From positions 385,001 to 449,000 of the forward strand of contig JAFMOC010000430.1 of assembly GCA_019802505.1 (NCBI GenBank): a stretch of DNA of 64,000 bases, in the 5' to 3' direction. This document shows positions 14,463 through 28,715 of the stretch, piece by piece; position 1 is the stretch's first letter; each line of letters starts with the position of its first letter. A model generated the notes under the pieces. It ran no database searches, was not told the DNA's origin, and was given only the letters and a program-made list of their open reading frames with translations. Position numbers and translations under genes: made by a program. This DNA comes from Corydoras sp. C115. Taxonomy: Eukaryota; Chordata; Actinopteri; Siluriformes; Callichthyidae.

Positions 14463-16864
14463 TAAATCAAATACAATAAAAAATAAAGCCCATAAGTCTC
14501 AGGCAGAATGAGTTATTCTGATAAACGAAACCACGTTACACTGCACGTTAACCTGTCGTTACTATGGTTACAATCACAACGAACAAAGACCTGAACGCAG
14601 AAACACCTTACCTTAATGAGAGACGTACACACAATCGCACCAGCGTTCACCATGGGATTATGGGGTTTATCTGCAAAACACAGTTACATATTAGAACATG
14701 TTCACACCACTAGGGGGCGTAAATCACAGCTTTAATCAGATTTTTTTTTGTGTTGGAAATCAAATCAGGTTTATTTATCACATGCGTAGTTACACACGGT
14801 ACAGCCAGCAGTGAGATTCTTTTCCGACATCTCCATGGAAAGTAAAAAATTTTAATTTACAAAATATGAAAAAAGATCAAATAAAATAAAATAATATATA
14901 AATATAAAAATAAGTTATAATTAAGGGCGGCACAGTGACTTAGTGGTTGACATGTTCTCCTCTCAGCGCTATGGATTCCCGGTTCAAATCCCAATTGGGT
15001 AGAGTTTGCATGTCCTTCCCGTGTCCGCATGGGTTTCTTCTGGGTTCTCCGGTTTCCTCCCACAGTCCAAAAACATGGATGAGGGTCAATTGAGTTCTCC
15101 AAATTGCCCCATATGGAGTGTGTGTGTGTGTGTGTGTGTGCCTAGCGATAGATTGGCGCCCTGTCCTGGGTGTATCTGCCCAGCGCCCGAAACGTTCTCC
15201 CCTGGATGGGCATGGGGAACCCCCCCCCCACAACCCTAATAGAGGATAAAGCAGAAGATAATGGATGGATGGAAGTTATAATTAAAGTAAGCTGTGTTCA
15301 AATTCTGGGTTAAAATTCAAGAGGGCGTAGTGGCTCAATGTGTGGGTGTTGCGCTGTTAACTTGAAGGTTGTGAGTTCAAATCCCAAGTCCACCAACGTT
15401 CCTAACAGAGGCCCTTGAGAAATTTATTGATATTGAGAGCGAGGAAGGAAGTGTGGTGTGTTAGGGGGTCGGAACCTGGATATTAATTGGACCCCTTAAT
15501 GGACTCGCATATAGTTTTCCAATTGTTAGAGTTTTTCCGTTCGTTAAATCACCAATCTCGACACTATCTGTATATTAGTGTCCTACACTGTTGCCCCCCC
15601 CCGCTCAAGGAGGATGAGCCCCCACTGAGTCTCGGTCCTCACAAGGTTTCTTCCTTAAAAAAATCAACATAACAGGGAGTTTTGTCTTGCCACTGTCTCT
15701 TCGGCTTGCTCTTTGGGGGTTTAATGGCTTTTAATTCTGTAAAGCTGCTTTTTGACGATGTGACGATGTACTGTTATTAAAAAAAAATAATAAAAAAAAT
15801 AAAAAATAAAAATAAAAACAAGTGCTATATAAATAAATAACTTGAAGAGGACGGCGTGTTGAGGGAGGCGGAAGCGAGACTGTGATTAGAAGCCGTAATC
15901 CCGGCCGCTGACGAGCCGCCGCGTGGCACTCACCCTCCTCGTTCAGGAAGAGCTTGTTGAAGCGTAAACCGCTCGGCTCTTTGCCGATGAAGCGATGCAC
16001 GTACTCAGTGCTGTGATCGTGGACCGCGATGGCGTATTTCAGCGGCTTCACGCACGACTGCAGGCAGAACGGCACTTTAGTGTCGCCCACGGTGTGTCTG
16101 CGGGGGGGGGGAGAAAAACAATCAGAGGATCAACACGCAGAAGAAAAACGAGAGAAAAGAGCTGAGAGAGAGAGAGAGATAAAGAGAGAGAGTGTGAGAG
16201 AGAAAGCGAGACAGAGAGAAAGAGAGAGAGAGACAGAGAGAGAAAGAAAAACAATCAGAAGATCAACACGCAGAAGAAAAACGAGAGAAAAGAGCGTGAG
16301 AGAGAGAGAAAAAGAGAGAGAGAGATAAAGAGAGAGTGTAAGAGAGAGAAAGCGAGAGAGAGAGAGAGAAAGAGAGATAAAGAGTGTGAGAGAGAAAGAG
16401 AGAAAAAGCGAGAGAGAGAAAAAGCGAGAAAGCGAGAGAGAGAAAAAGCGAGAGAGAGAGAGAAAGAGAGAAAAAGCGAGAGAGAAAGAGAGAAAAAGCG
16501 AGAGAGAGAAAAAGCGAGAGAGAGAAAAAGCGAGAAAGCGAGAGAGAGAAAAAGCGAGAGAGAGAGAGAAAGAGAGAAAAAGCGAGAGAGAAAGAGAGAA
16601 AAAGCGAGAGAGAAAGAGAGAAAAAGCGAGAGAGACAGAGAGAGAGAGAGAAAGAGAGAGAAAGCGAGAGAGAGAAAGCGAGAGAGAGAGACAGAGAGAG
16701 AGAAAGAGAGAGAGAGAGGGTGAGGGAGAGAGAAAGCGAGAGAGAGAGAGGGTGAGAGAGAGAGAGAAAGCGAGAGAAAGCGAGAGAGAGAGAGAGAGAC
16801 CGAGAGAGGGAGAAAGAAAGATAATCAGAAGACCAACACGCAGAAGAAAAACAGAAAAGAGCGC

Positions 16865-16898
<34 letters not shown>

Positions 16899-17014
16899 GA
16901 GAGAGAGAGATCAAGTTTGTGTAAGTGGGGGGAGGGGTTTCGAGAGGTAGAGTGTAAAAGAGTCAGTGTGTGTGTGTTTTGGGAGAATGCAAGTAAGGGT
17001 CAGAGTAAGAAATC

Positions 17015-17051
<37 letters not shown>

Positions 17052-17151
17052 TAAAAAATAGTGTGTGAGCCAGAGAAGAAAAAGTGTGTGTGAGTGAATG
17101 CAAGTGTGTGTGTGGAGTGTGTGAGAAAAATAGAGTGAGAGAAACTATGTG

Positions 17152-17202
<51 letters not shown>

Positions 17203-17258
17203 CAAAGTCAGAAAGAGAACATGAGAGCATGCAAAAATATAGTTTGTGTGTGAGGAGG

Positions 17259-17319
<61 letters not shown>

Positions 17320-17469
17320 CAGTGTGAAATAGAATGCAAAAAATACTGTGTGGGTCAGAGTGAGTGTGAGAATGCAAAAAAGTGTGCAAGAGTATGTGCA
17401 GGAGATATTGTGTACACACACACACACACACACACACGTAAATAAGGGAGAATGCCTTTAAAATAAGAA

Positions 17470-17519
<50 letters not shown>

Positions 17520-20500
17520 ACATAAGATATTGTGCACTGGGGGAAGTGAGTGTGTGTGTGAGAGAGACAGAGAAAAAGAGAGTTTATTAATAATTAATAA
17601 ACAGTTATATATCAGTCATGTCCAGGGATAGATTGCCCCCCCCTGTCCTGGGTGCATCTGCCCAGCGCCCGAAACGTCCGTCCCCCCCCCCCCCGGACAC
17701 TAATAGAGGATAAAGTGGAAGATAATGGACGAATGAATATCAGTCATCACCATGGCAACAGGGTTAACAGGCTTATAAACACAGAACTGTTCAAAAACAA
17801 AAGCAACCCCCCCCCCCCGTTTAATAAAATGTTCTAACTTATGAACCTTCTGTCTATATTCATTCAGACAGTGATGAAAACCGAGGCCTATCCCAGCCGT
17901 CTGGACCTGTACGTCACGTTTGTCATGTTTAGGTTGGAATGGTATTCTCTGCGGCATCGTATGTAACTTTTTAGAGTGTGGGGGGGGTAGGGGGCTCAAT
18001 GGTAATTGCCCGACTCAGGTCAGTTATTGACACCTCATACACACCCACACCACTGAACTGCCCTGCCCTTATTTTAAAGCCATCCTCCCTTATTTACATG
18101 TGTATGTGTTAAAACACACAACTTCCCGCTGTTCACATGCGGGACACACGGGGGAGCCGTAAAGGGCCGGATGTGGCCCCCATCCTGTTAAATACCAGAT
18201 CTGTCTCAATAGAACAGGACAGGGGTTCTCCGCTGGTCTCAGAACAGCACCCACGTGTTCTCACGTCATTAAATCAGAATACAAAGCAAATAAATAAATT
18301 TTAAATTAGTTTTTCCATTTAAATCAAATGTTAATCCAATTAATACGTTTTAGACTTCCTAAAAACATAAAAACACCTTTATAGAGAATTAATCTAGTGC
18401 TTAATATTGAAAATAAAACAAAGAAATAAAAACAAAACAGGATTTTACGTTCTTTTATAAAAAAAAAATTATAAAAAAAAAAAAATGGTGAACGGTGTAA
18501 CATTTATCGCCATCTAACCATTTTTAATTAATTAATAATAACTTTGATATATTCCATCCTCAGGAGAGTTAATGCTTTCATCTCATTAGTCGTCTTTATC
18601 GCGTCCTTTTTCCACCAACAATGGAACTTATCGTAAACGGAGATTTTCCGTACTCGCGGCCAATTTTGGCGATCTTAAAGCCGCTTTCGTATTTTTTAAA
18701 ACACGGAAACGGACGTCATTTTTACCTAGAAAATCCGGTGATATCTGAATTCAACGAAAACAGAGGTTCCACTTCTATTTTTAAAAGCTGTCCGCGACCC
18801 GCCAAGAACATTTCTGTGAAAGAACAATTGGGTCGGGACACACCATTTGAGAACCCCATCCATTCATCCATCCAGTATCTTCTGCTTTATCCTCCATTAG
18901 GGTCCCATGCCCATCCCCATCCAGGGGAGAACGTTTCGGGCGCTGGGCAGATACACCCAAGACAGGGGGGCAATCTATCACTGGACACATTCATTCATTC
19001 ACTCACACACACACACACTCTATATGGGGCAATTTGGAGAACTCCATTGACCTTGATCCATGTTTTTGGACTATGGGAGGAAACCGGAGAACCCTGAGGA
19101 AACCCACGCGGACACGGGGAGAACATGGAAACTCCAGCCAGATTGGTATTCAAACCGGGAATCCCTAGTTCTGAGAGGAGAACATGCTAAACCACTAAGC
19201 CACTGTGCCCCCCCCATCAATTTGAGAACCAATCACTATAACACTGTATAATATCTTGAGTCTGATCTCAGCCCTGATGAACTGGAACGGTATGAGAACG
19301 TTTCCGGTCCGTACTGCGCCCCCGTGTGGCGGTATGGTATGTTATTGTGTTGTATCACTGAGTCACATGACCTTTGGATGGAGATTAGATTAGGGGGGGT
19401 GTTTCAGTGACGGATAACTGTAAAATAAAATCAATGTGCGGGGTGTTCAGCTCGCCGTCAGTGATAACAGGATGTTTACCATTACACATGTTCCATTTAA
19501 CGACTTTCACGTGAACGATTAGCTTTACTGCGTCATCATAAACAAACCGAACCCATTTACGAGATCACGCCCTCAACTCGTCTCATTTCACCCTTAACGC
19601 ACAACGCACCCAAATGTATGTGGACACCTGAACAAAACAATGCCATTTCCCCTCTTTTCTGAAGCACATTCAGTTCATCGTTAATTAGAGTAATTGCCAT
19701 ATATGGTAATCGCACTATCGTTATCCGATTTTTATTATTACATCGTTTTCGTCCCGTTTTCTTCTCCCGCAAAATCAGACACACAGGGACGAACTAGAAC
19801 AGAGATAAACCAAAATTTATCTACATGAGGGTGGCATGGTGGGTGGTGCACGTTCTCATCTCAGAGTTGGGAGTGGAGTTTGCATGTTCTCCCCACATTT
19901 GCATGGGTTTCCCCCGGGTTCTCCGGTTTCCTCTCACAGTCCAAAAACATGGATGCAAGGTAAATTTGAATACTCTAAATTGCCCCATATAGTGTGTGTG
20001 TGCCCAGTGATAGATTGGTGCCCTGTCCTGGGTGTATCCAACACTTGAAACGTTCTCCCCTGGATGGGCATGGGAACCCCCCACCGCGACTCTTATAAGG
20101 GAATAAGTAGAAGATAATGAATGAATTAATTGAATTAAAATAGTCATAAAAATTTCCATATAACAAATTTCCAATTAACATACAACAGGTCCACAATCTC
20201 AGTTCTAATTCATCCCAACTAAAGGAACGTTCAGGGTTCTGTGTGGTCATCCCCATGTCTGTATAATTTTTTCTTTGTTCACTGGGGTACATTCATGAAT
20301 GAAATGGAAAGAGGCCTTCCCTAAAGTGTTCACATCAAGTATAAGGCATCTCATTTTAATTATAAAAGAAAATCTGTTTATATAATATATTTTTTATTAT
20401 TATTTTATTTTACTATTTTTGATGCTGCTGTAATGATGTAAATTTACCCTTGTGGGGACAATAAAAGGTTCACTCATATACTGACTGCTGCCTGTGTCAT

Positions 20501-20525
20501 TATATTAAAAAAGAAAAAAAGATTT

Positions 20526-20562
<37 letters not shown>

Positions 20563-20930
20563 GGTGAGCTGCAATATTCGCTGATTCGACGATTCGATTC
20601 GGAGAACCGTAGTCGACTATGAACCTCATAGTCGAATGTACCATTTTGACCACATGGGGCGCCCATGGCTGCTGCTAAGCATTAGTTTTTACATGAAATG
20701 TCTTTGTTTTTGTTATATATATAGCCTTTTGTCAAATAATTGACCTAATTTCTAGAAAAAAAAGAAAAACAAACAAAAAAAAGGTTTTCTTTTGTTAGAA
20801 AAACAAATATAAATTTTTTTTTTTTTTTTTAAAAACTATGCTTATAGCGCCATCTTGTGGTGAAATTTTAACTGATTCGACTATAGGGAAAATCTGTAGT
20901 TGAATACATTCCTATGAATTAATATATATA

Positions 20931-20978
<48 letters not shown>

Positions 20979-23291
20979 AGTTAACTCACCTTTGTCCATC
21001 CACCGTGCACAGGGCCACCCCCCACAGATCGGGGCTAAACTTGGCCAGCTGGGGAATGTAGTCAGCCACCTTAAAGACACGCCATCGTTCATTCATAAGG
21101 ACACTCGGGAGGACGGACGAATAAGAATCCTCAGAACTCTGAGCTGGATCAACGCTCACCTGACCCCCGGACATGTTCTTGGCTTTTTCATAAAGCTTGT
21201 CGACGTGCGACGTGAAAGTCATGAAGTCGGGGATGACGAACTTCTTGCGGAAAGCCTGAGTCAGAAGCACGATGTTGCTCTGGACGCACCTGAGGAAGGA
21301 AACATGAGCATATCAACATGAGCGTCTCTGTATGACATCACAGTGGCAGACCTGTGGCATCCGTCCTTATCAATGGTTTTATGGTTACGATGTTGGCGGG
21401 CACTCCGGTGGCACACTGATCTAATGCCCTTGCACGTTACCGGCGGAGATTAGAGCTGGATTCCTGGAAGTCCCACTGCATTGGACAAATGTCTACGGGC
21501 TTTGACTGGTGAGTTAAAGCTACGGTAACCTGTCAGTAAAATGTCATAACAGACGACCCGTACTTCCACACTTAACTGGAACACCCAAGCAACCATCAAA
21601 ATATTTCACAAACCACGTGCCGACCTCTTAACAACAACAACGATCGTAAAAAAGACATCTGCCAACACCCAAAAACCACACAATGACTCAGGACAAGAGA
21701 CAACCTAACAACTGTCACTCAACACTCTAGCAACCACCTTTCCATTATCTTCCACATATTACTCTACTGGCGGCACAGTGGCTTAGTGGTTGGCATGTTC
21801 TCCTCTCAGCGCTGGGGATTCCCGGTTCGAATCCCAATCTGGGTGGAGTTTCCATGTTCTCCCAGTGTCCGCGTGGGTTTCCTCCGGGTTCTCCGGTTTC
21901 CTCCCACAGTCCAAAAACATGGATCAAGTCAATTGAGTTCTCCAAATTGCCCCATATAGAGTGTGTCTGTGTGAGTGAGTGTGTGCCCAGCGATAGGTTG
22001 GCGTCCTGTCCTGGATGGGCATGAGGAACCCCCCGTGACCCTAACAGAGGATAAAGTGGAAGATAATGAATGAATGAATATTCCTCTACTAGGTCGGGGG
22101 GGGGGGGGGGGTTCCCCATGCCCATCCAGGGGATTCCTCTACTAGGTATGAGGGTCACTGGGGGGGGGGGGGGGGGTCCCCATGCCCATCCAGGGGAGAA
22201 CGTTTCAGATGCTGGGCAGATACACCCAGGACAGAGGGGCAATTTATCACTGAACACTCTATATGGGGCAATTTGGAGAATTCAATTGACCTTGATCCAT
22301 ATTTTTGGACTGTGGGAGGAAACCGGAGAACCCCCATGCCCATCCAGGGGAGAACGTTTCAGATGCTGGGCAGATACACCCAGGACAGGGTGGCAATCCA
22401 TCACTGAACACACTCTATATGGGGCAATTTGGAGAATTCAATTGACCTTGATCCATATTTTTGGACTGTGGGAGGAAACCGGAGAACCCGGATGAAACCC
22501 ACGCGTACACGGGGAGAACATGCAAACTCCACCCAGATTGGGATTCATACCAGGAACCCCTAGCACTGAGAGAACATGCCAAACCACTAAGCCACCCTCC
22601 TTTGCAACCAATTAAAATAAAAATCTATATACTACCTGCTAACATCATAGCAACCGCCTACAAATAACTGAGCAACCAGTTAAATCGCCGTAGTAACTGC
22701 CAATCAGCTCTCTAGCGGTCACATAAAATCTAAGAAAGAAATCCAAAGAATCCATCGGCTGGTCATTTTTTCCCAGCCGTTTGCTTTGGCACGCTTCCTG
22801 TCGTAAAGCCACAGGGTCTCGTGACGGAACACAGGCCTCATCGCTGAGGCCAATGCTGCGTTTTTAAAAAAAGAGGAACGGCTGAGAGAAAAAAAGCCAT
22901 GAGAACCCATTAAAAAAAATTAAATAAAATTAAATTAAATTAAAAATAAAATTAAATAAAAAAAAAAAAACACTGCGTCACGGACTGAAATTTAATCGAC
23001 TTTGCAGTTTTAAGGTGTATCGAAAAATTTTAACTTCGAAAGTTCAACCAACCGAGAAAACAAATCCTATAACATAATAACTCAAAATAAAATAAAAAGA
23101 GGGCGGCATGGTGTCTTAGTGGTTTAGCATGTTTTCCTCCCCGCACTAGGGATTCCCGGTTCGAATCCCAATCTGGGTGGAGTTTGCATGTTCTCCCCGT
23201 GTCCGCGTGGGTTTCCTCCGGGTTCTCCGGTTTCCTCCCACAGTCCAAAAACATGGATCAAGTCAATTGAGTTCTCCAAATTGCCCCATTT

Positions 23292-23323
<32 letters not shown>

Positions 23324-26300
23324 TGAGTGTGTGCCCAGCGATAGATTGGCGTCCTGTCCTGGGTGTATCTGCCCAGCGCCCGAAACCTTCTCCCCTGGAT
23401 GGGCATGGAGAACCTCCCCGCGACCCTAATAGAGGATAAAGCGGAGTCACGGTGGCTTAGTGGTTGGCACATTAGCTTCTTAATGTTGAGGATGCAGGAT
23501 CGAATCCCAATCTGGGTGGAGTTTCCATGTTCTCCCCGTGTCCGTATGGGTTTCCTCCCACAGTCCAAAAAACATAAATTAAGGTGAATTGAATTGCCCC
23601 ATATAGAGTGTTTCTATGTGAGAGTGTGGGTGCCCAGCGATGGATTGGCACCCTGTCCTGGGTGTATCTGCCCAGCGCCGTTTGGGGTTTGGGCAGATAC
23701 ACATCTTAGGTGCTGGGCAGATACACCCAGGACAGGGTGTCAATCCATCGCTGGGCACACATTTACACATTAGATGGGGAAATTCACCTCGAATCCATAT
23801 TTTTGGACTGTGAAAGGAAACCGGAAAACCAGGAGGAAACCCATGCGGACACAGGGAGAACATGCAAACTCCACCCAGATTGGGATGCGAACCTGGATCC
23901 CCAGAGGATCCAGGTTCCTCTGGGGATCCAGAGAGGAGAACATGCTAAACCACTAAGACAACGTGCCGCCTGGTTTTAAAGCTATTATTTTAATATTATT
24001 TGATGACTGAACGTCCAGATCCGACCCCCAGTGCCCCGTTTGGACCCGATGGGGTCAACAGAATGAGTTGGGTTTAGGGGTTTATTGGCAGGTGCAGCTC
24101 ATTGGTGTTGAATCCACCCCGCCACCCCCCCCACCCCTCCACCCCCCCACCCCCCCGGAGCCACTTGGCGGTGAAGGTGAATTTGGCAGAGTGTTACAAT
24201 CGTGACGTCAAAGCAAACCCTTTATTATTCAGGACGGATTCTGGAACAGACGGCGAGCTATAAATAGCCGACAGGGTAGCGACTCTCAGAGGCAGAGCTG
24301 AGCTCGGAGCTGGAGACGCATCACGCCGACTACAGACGGGAGTCAGAACCGCGGGAGGAACCGGGAACAGAACCAACGTCCCTCAAAATCTATACACTCT
24401 GAGTACACCGCCTTTAGAGATTCTATAGATGAGGGGAAATCCGTTAGTGTCCACTAGGGGTGCAAATCTCTGAGTGTCTGGCGATTCGATTCCGATTTTC
24501 GAGGTCACGATTCGATTCGGAATAGATTTTCAATTCACAATCGATTCTTTTCAATTCAAAATGGTCTTTAAATTTTGTTTAAATGATGTGATTGAGGGCG
24601 GCATGGTGGCTTAGTGGTTTAGCATGTTCTCCTCTCAGCGCTAGGGATTCCCGTTTCGAATCCCCATCTGGGTGGAGTTTCCACGTTCTCCCCGTGTCCG
24701 TGTGGGTTTCCTCTGGGTTCTCCGGTTTCCTCCCACAGTCCAAAAACATGGATCAAGGTCAATTGAGTTCTCCAAATTGCCCCATATAGAGTGTGTGTGT
24801 GAGTGAGTGTGTGCCCAGCGACAGATTGGCGCCCTGTCCTGGGTGTATCTGCCCAGCACCCGAAACGTTCTCCTCTGGATAGGAATGGGGAACCCCCTGC
24901 GACCCTATTATAGGATAAAGCAGAAGATAATGGATGGATGGATGGATTCTTGTGCATTTTGAATCGATTCAGAATCGCCAGGACGATGGATCGCGATTCT
25001 TTGAAGAATCGATTTTTTTTCAGCACCCCTAGTGTCCATGTATCAGCGCTCGCTCACTTACTTCTTAAAGAGGTGTCGGTCCAGCATCACCCCGTCCGAC
25101 GTGGACTTCAGGGTCAGTTTCAGCATGTCCATACATTCCTTCAGACGGGGGTCTCCTGTCCGCAGCCCGGTGGCTTTCAGCGCCTGTGTGAAGACACGAT
25201 TCCCATCAGGAGAACATTTAATAATCCGCTTTCGGATCTGAAAACTGTGATCTAGAGCAGGGGTTCTCAGCGGGTCTTGGCCCCGGGACCCACATGTTCT
25301 CACGGTCATTAAGTCGCGAGCCACTTTCATGGAATACTAAAGAAAATAACCTTTAAAATCACATTTTAACATCCATAAGCACACCAAGTGAATTTAAAAG
25401 CAATTACAAGAACTAAAACCCACAACATCCCTGGAGCAATGAGGGTTAAGGGTCTTGCTCAAGGACCCACATTGGTAACTTCAGTGGACCTGGGATTTTA
25501 ACCCCCAACCTTCAAATTGATAACCCAACACTCTGACCACTGAGCTACCACACATGTTATTCTCCCAGATTCAAAGTAAACTGAATGTTATAAATTGCCC
25601 CATATATTGTGAGTGCGTGCCCAGCAATAGCTTGGTGCCCTGTCCTGGGTATCTAACCACACCCCAACCCCCACCCACGCACACCTAAGTTATGCCCCAG
25701 AATATAACACATTTAAAGAGAATGGTAACTGGTAAACAAATTGTGGTTACAATGGCAATGAACCCCTCTCCATCTCCTTTAATCCCCCCCCCACACCCAC
25801 AAAAGGTAAAAGATAAGAACAAAAATAGATGAGCAATAATTATTTATTTATTTATTATCATCATCATCACCATAATTTATTTTTATTTCGTTACAAGAAC
25901 GGGTCTTGACCCACCAATTGAGAATGGCTGCTCTATAAGAACACATGGACGCTGACGGCACCTGACCCAGCCGGTGCAACAAACGTGCCCAGAGGGGTGG
26001 ACAGCCCTGTTACACTGCGCCTGGGGACCAATTGGAGTTGGGTACTTTGCTCAAGGGCACTTCAGATGTAGTACTCAGTGGGACTGGAAACCAAACTGGG
26101 GACCTTCAGGCAACAAGGCTGGTTTCTTACCCAAAAACATTACGACTGCCCCTATATAGTGTGTGTGTGTCCAGTAGTGGATTGGCGCCCTATTCTTGGT
26201 GTATCAGCGCCTGAAATGTTCTCCCTGAATGGGCATGGGGAACGCGACCCTCATACAGGACTCACCGTGATGAATTTGTGGGCGGGGATCTTCTCCTGAC

Positions 26301-28682
26301 CCTCAGCGATGGTGTAGAAGAGGAGATCCTCCAGACTGGGCATGATGCCTGCCTTTCTTCTCCTGTAACACACAGAGAGGTTGAACTCTGTGGAATAAAC
26401 ACCGTGTATTTCATCCAGAACGCAGCCATGAGAGCAGAAGAAGAAGAAGAAGCAGAGCACAGAAGAACAGGACCACTGAGGAGAGCATCAGGGAGGCAGG
26501 ACCCTCAACACTACACTGACCAAAGTACTGAGACACCTACAGGCTCCATCATGAGTCCATCATGCACCTACAACATACCACTCTCTTAATACAGATTGCG
26601 GAGTTTCTTTGGGAATGTTTGATGAAACCTAGAGAAGAACCTGGGTGAGGTCAGACACTGATGTTGGATGAAGGGGTCTGGCTCACAATCTCCATTCTAG
26701 TTCATCCCAAAATGAGTTTTCTGAGGTTATGGTCAGAACTCTTCTTCAGAGGCCTTCACTAATGTACTACATTTTATACAGCTGTGATGATGGACTGTGA
26801 GGATTGAGGTACGTCCCAGCACTTTTGCCAACCTAGTGTATAAACAATTAAATAAATTTTACAAAATGTAGAAAACGAAGACTTAATTAAGGATTTTGAC
26901 ATTTTTACACCAACTGTCCCACCCCCTTCCCACTTCCTGGTGTTAAGGAGACCCACCCATCATAAGCACCATCCCCCTCAACGAAACACTCCCAGCACCA
27001 TAAGTACCATCCCCCCCAAAAAAAACACACCACTCCCAGCACCAAAAGCAACATCTCCTTAATGCAACGCTCCCAGCACCATAAGCAACACCCCTCCCCC
27101 AACACCATAAGCAACACAAGCATCACCCCCCCCCCCCCACAACACAACGCTCCCAGCAGCATAAGCAACACAAGTATCACTCCCGCAACACAACGCTCCC
27201 AGCACCATAAGCAACACAAGTATCACCCCCGCAACACAACGCTCCCAGCACCATAAGCAACCCCCCTCCCCCAACACCATAAGCAACACAAGCATCAACC
27301 CCCCCGCAACACAACGTTCCCAGCACCATAAGCAACCCCCCCCCCCCCCAATGTTCCCAGGACCATAAGTAACAACCCCTCCAAAACACACCACTCCCAG
27401 GTCCATAAGCAACCCCCCCCCCCCCCAACACAACACCCTTCCAAAAACACACCGCTTCCAGCACCATAAGCAACATCCCCAATGCAACCCCCCCCAAAAA
27501 AAAAACACCCCTCCCAGCACCATAAGCAACATCCCCCCCAATCCCCAACACAACGCTCCCTGCACCATAAGCAACACCCACCAACGCAATGCCCCCAGCA
27601 CCTGCAGCAACACCCACCAACACATCGCCCGCAGCAACATAAGCAACATCCCTTGCAATGCAACTCTCCCAAAACCATAAGCAACTTCCCTTGCAACGCC
27701 CCCTAATGCAACGCTCGCAGCACCCTAATGCAACTTCCCTTGCAACGCAATGCTTTGAGCACCTGACACTTTCCCCCAACTTTTTAAATGCCCCTCCAAC
27801 ACGCTTAACAACACAAGAGCACTTCTCACCAGCAGAGAGAATCAGGTGAAGGGGTTCGGGCGTTAAGGTCAGGATTAAAAACAAACAGAAACGTTAATGA
27901 AACTTTAAGAGATGAAAGAAATAAAAGCAGAGAGTGAAGCGTAAAGCAGTGAGAGTGAAGAGGGTCTCAGTCAAATATAAAACGGTACTTACACCAAACA
28001 TGCAGCCGGCCAATGAGACGAGGAAGAAACATAAACAACGAAAATATCATTACAAATGAGACATGACAAGAACGGAATGAAAACATGCAATACAGTAATT
28101 ACACACAAGAACAATTACATACAGTAACAATCACACAGTAATAATTACATCCAATAATAACAATGGAATTGTCATCACGTCATGTTTATATTAATGATAA
28201 TTCATATTTACAGCTTAAAGGACTAATTATCATAAATATTAATGACAAAGCTCATTGTAATGTAAACATAAGACAAAAAAGGGGAGGCATGCTACTGTGT
28301 TTTGCATGTTCTCCTCAGTGCTGGGGATCCAGGTTTGAGTCCCGATCTGGGTGGAGTTTGCATGTTCTCTCCGTGTCCATGTGGGTTTCCTCCGGGTTCT
28401 CTGGTTTCCTCCCACAGTCCAAAAAACATGGATTCAAGGTAAACTGGCTGCTCTAAATTGCCCCATCTTAATTAATAAAGTGATCACAAAGAGGAGGGTG
28501 TCCTATACATTTAACCCACCTGTACATGAAAAACACACACGGCCAGCCCTATATACTGCACCTGCGGAGCAATTAGTTTTAGGTGCCTTGCCCAAGGGCA
28601 CTTAAGCTTTAGAACTTGGGATAGGGAATTGAACCAGGGGTCTTCAGGTCGCAAACACAAGCCTATGACTGCAACTCTATAT

Positions 28683-28715
<33 letters not shown>

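Noticed and set aside
16029..17054. ORF of Arg/Glu repeats
   Set aside because: Translation of the GA microsatellite within a gls intron.
21745..22495. ORFs of 140-170 codons with HVFGLWEETGEPGGNP-like words
   Set aside because: The same peptide recurs at dozens of loci because it is the antisense or sense reading of SINE-A.
26905..27884. Minus-strand ORFs rich in Gly/Cys/Trp
   Set aside because: Translation of the 46-bp C-rich minisatellite; no domain and periodic sequence.
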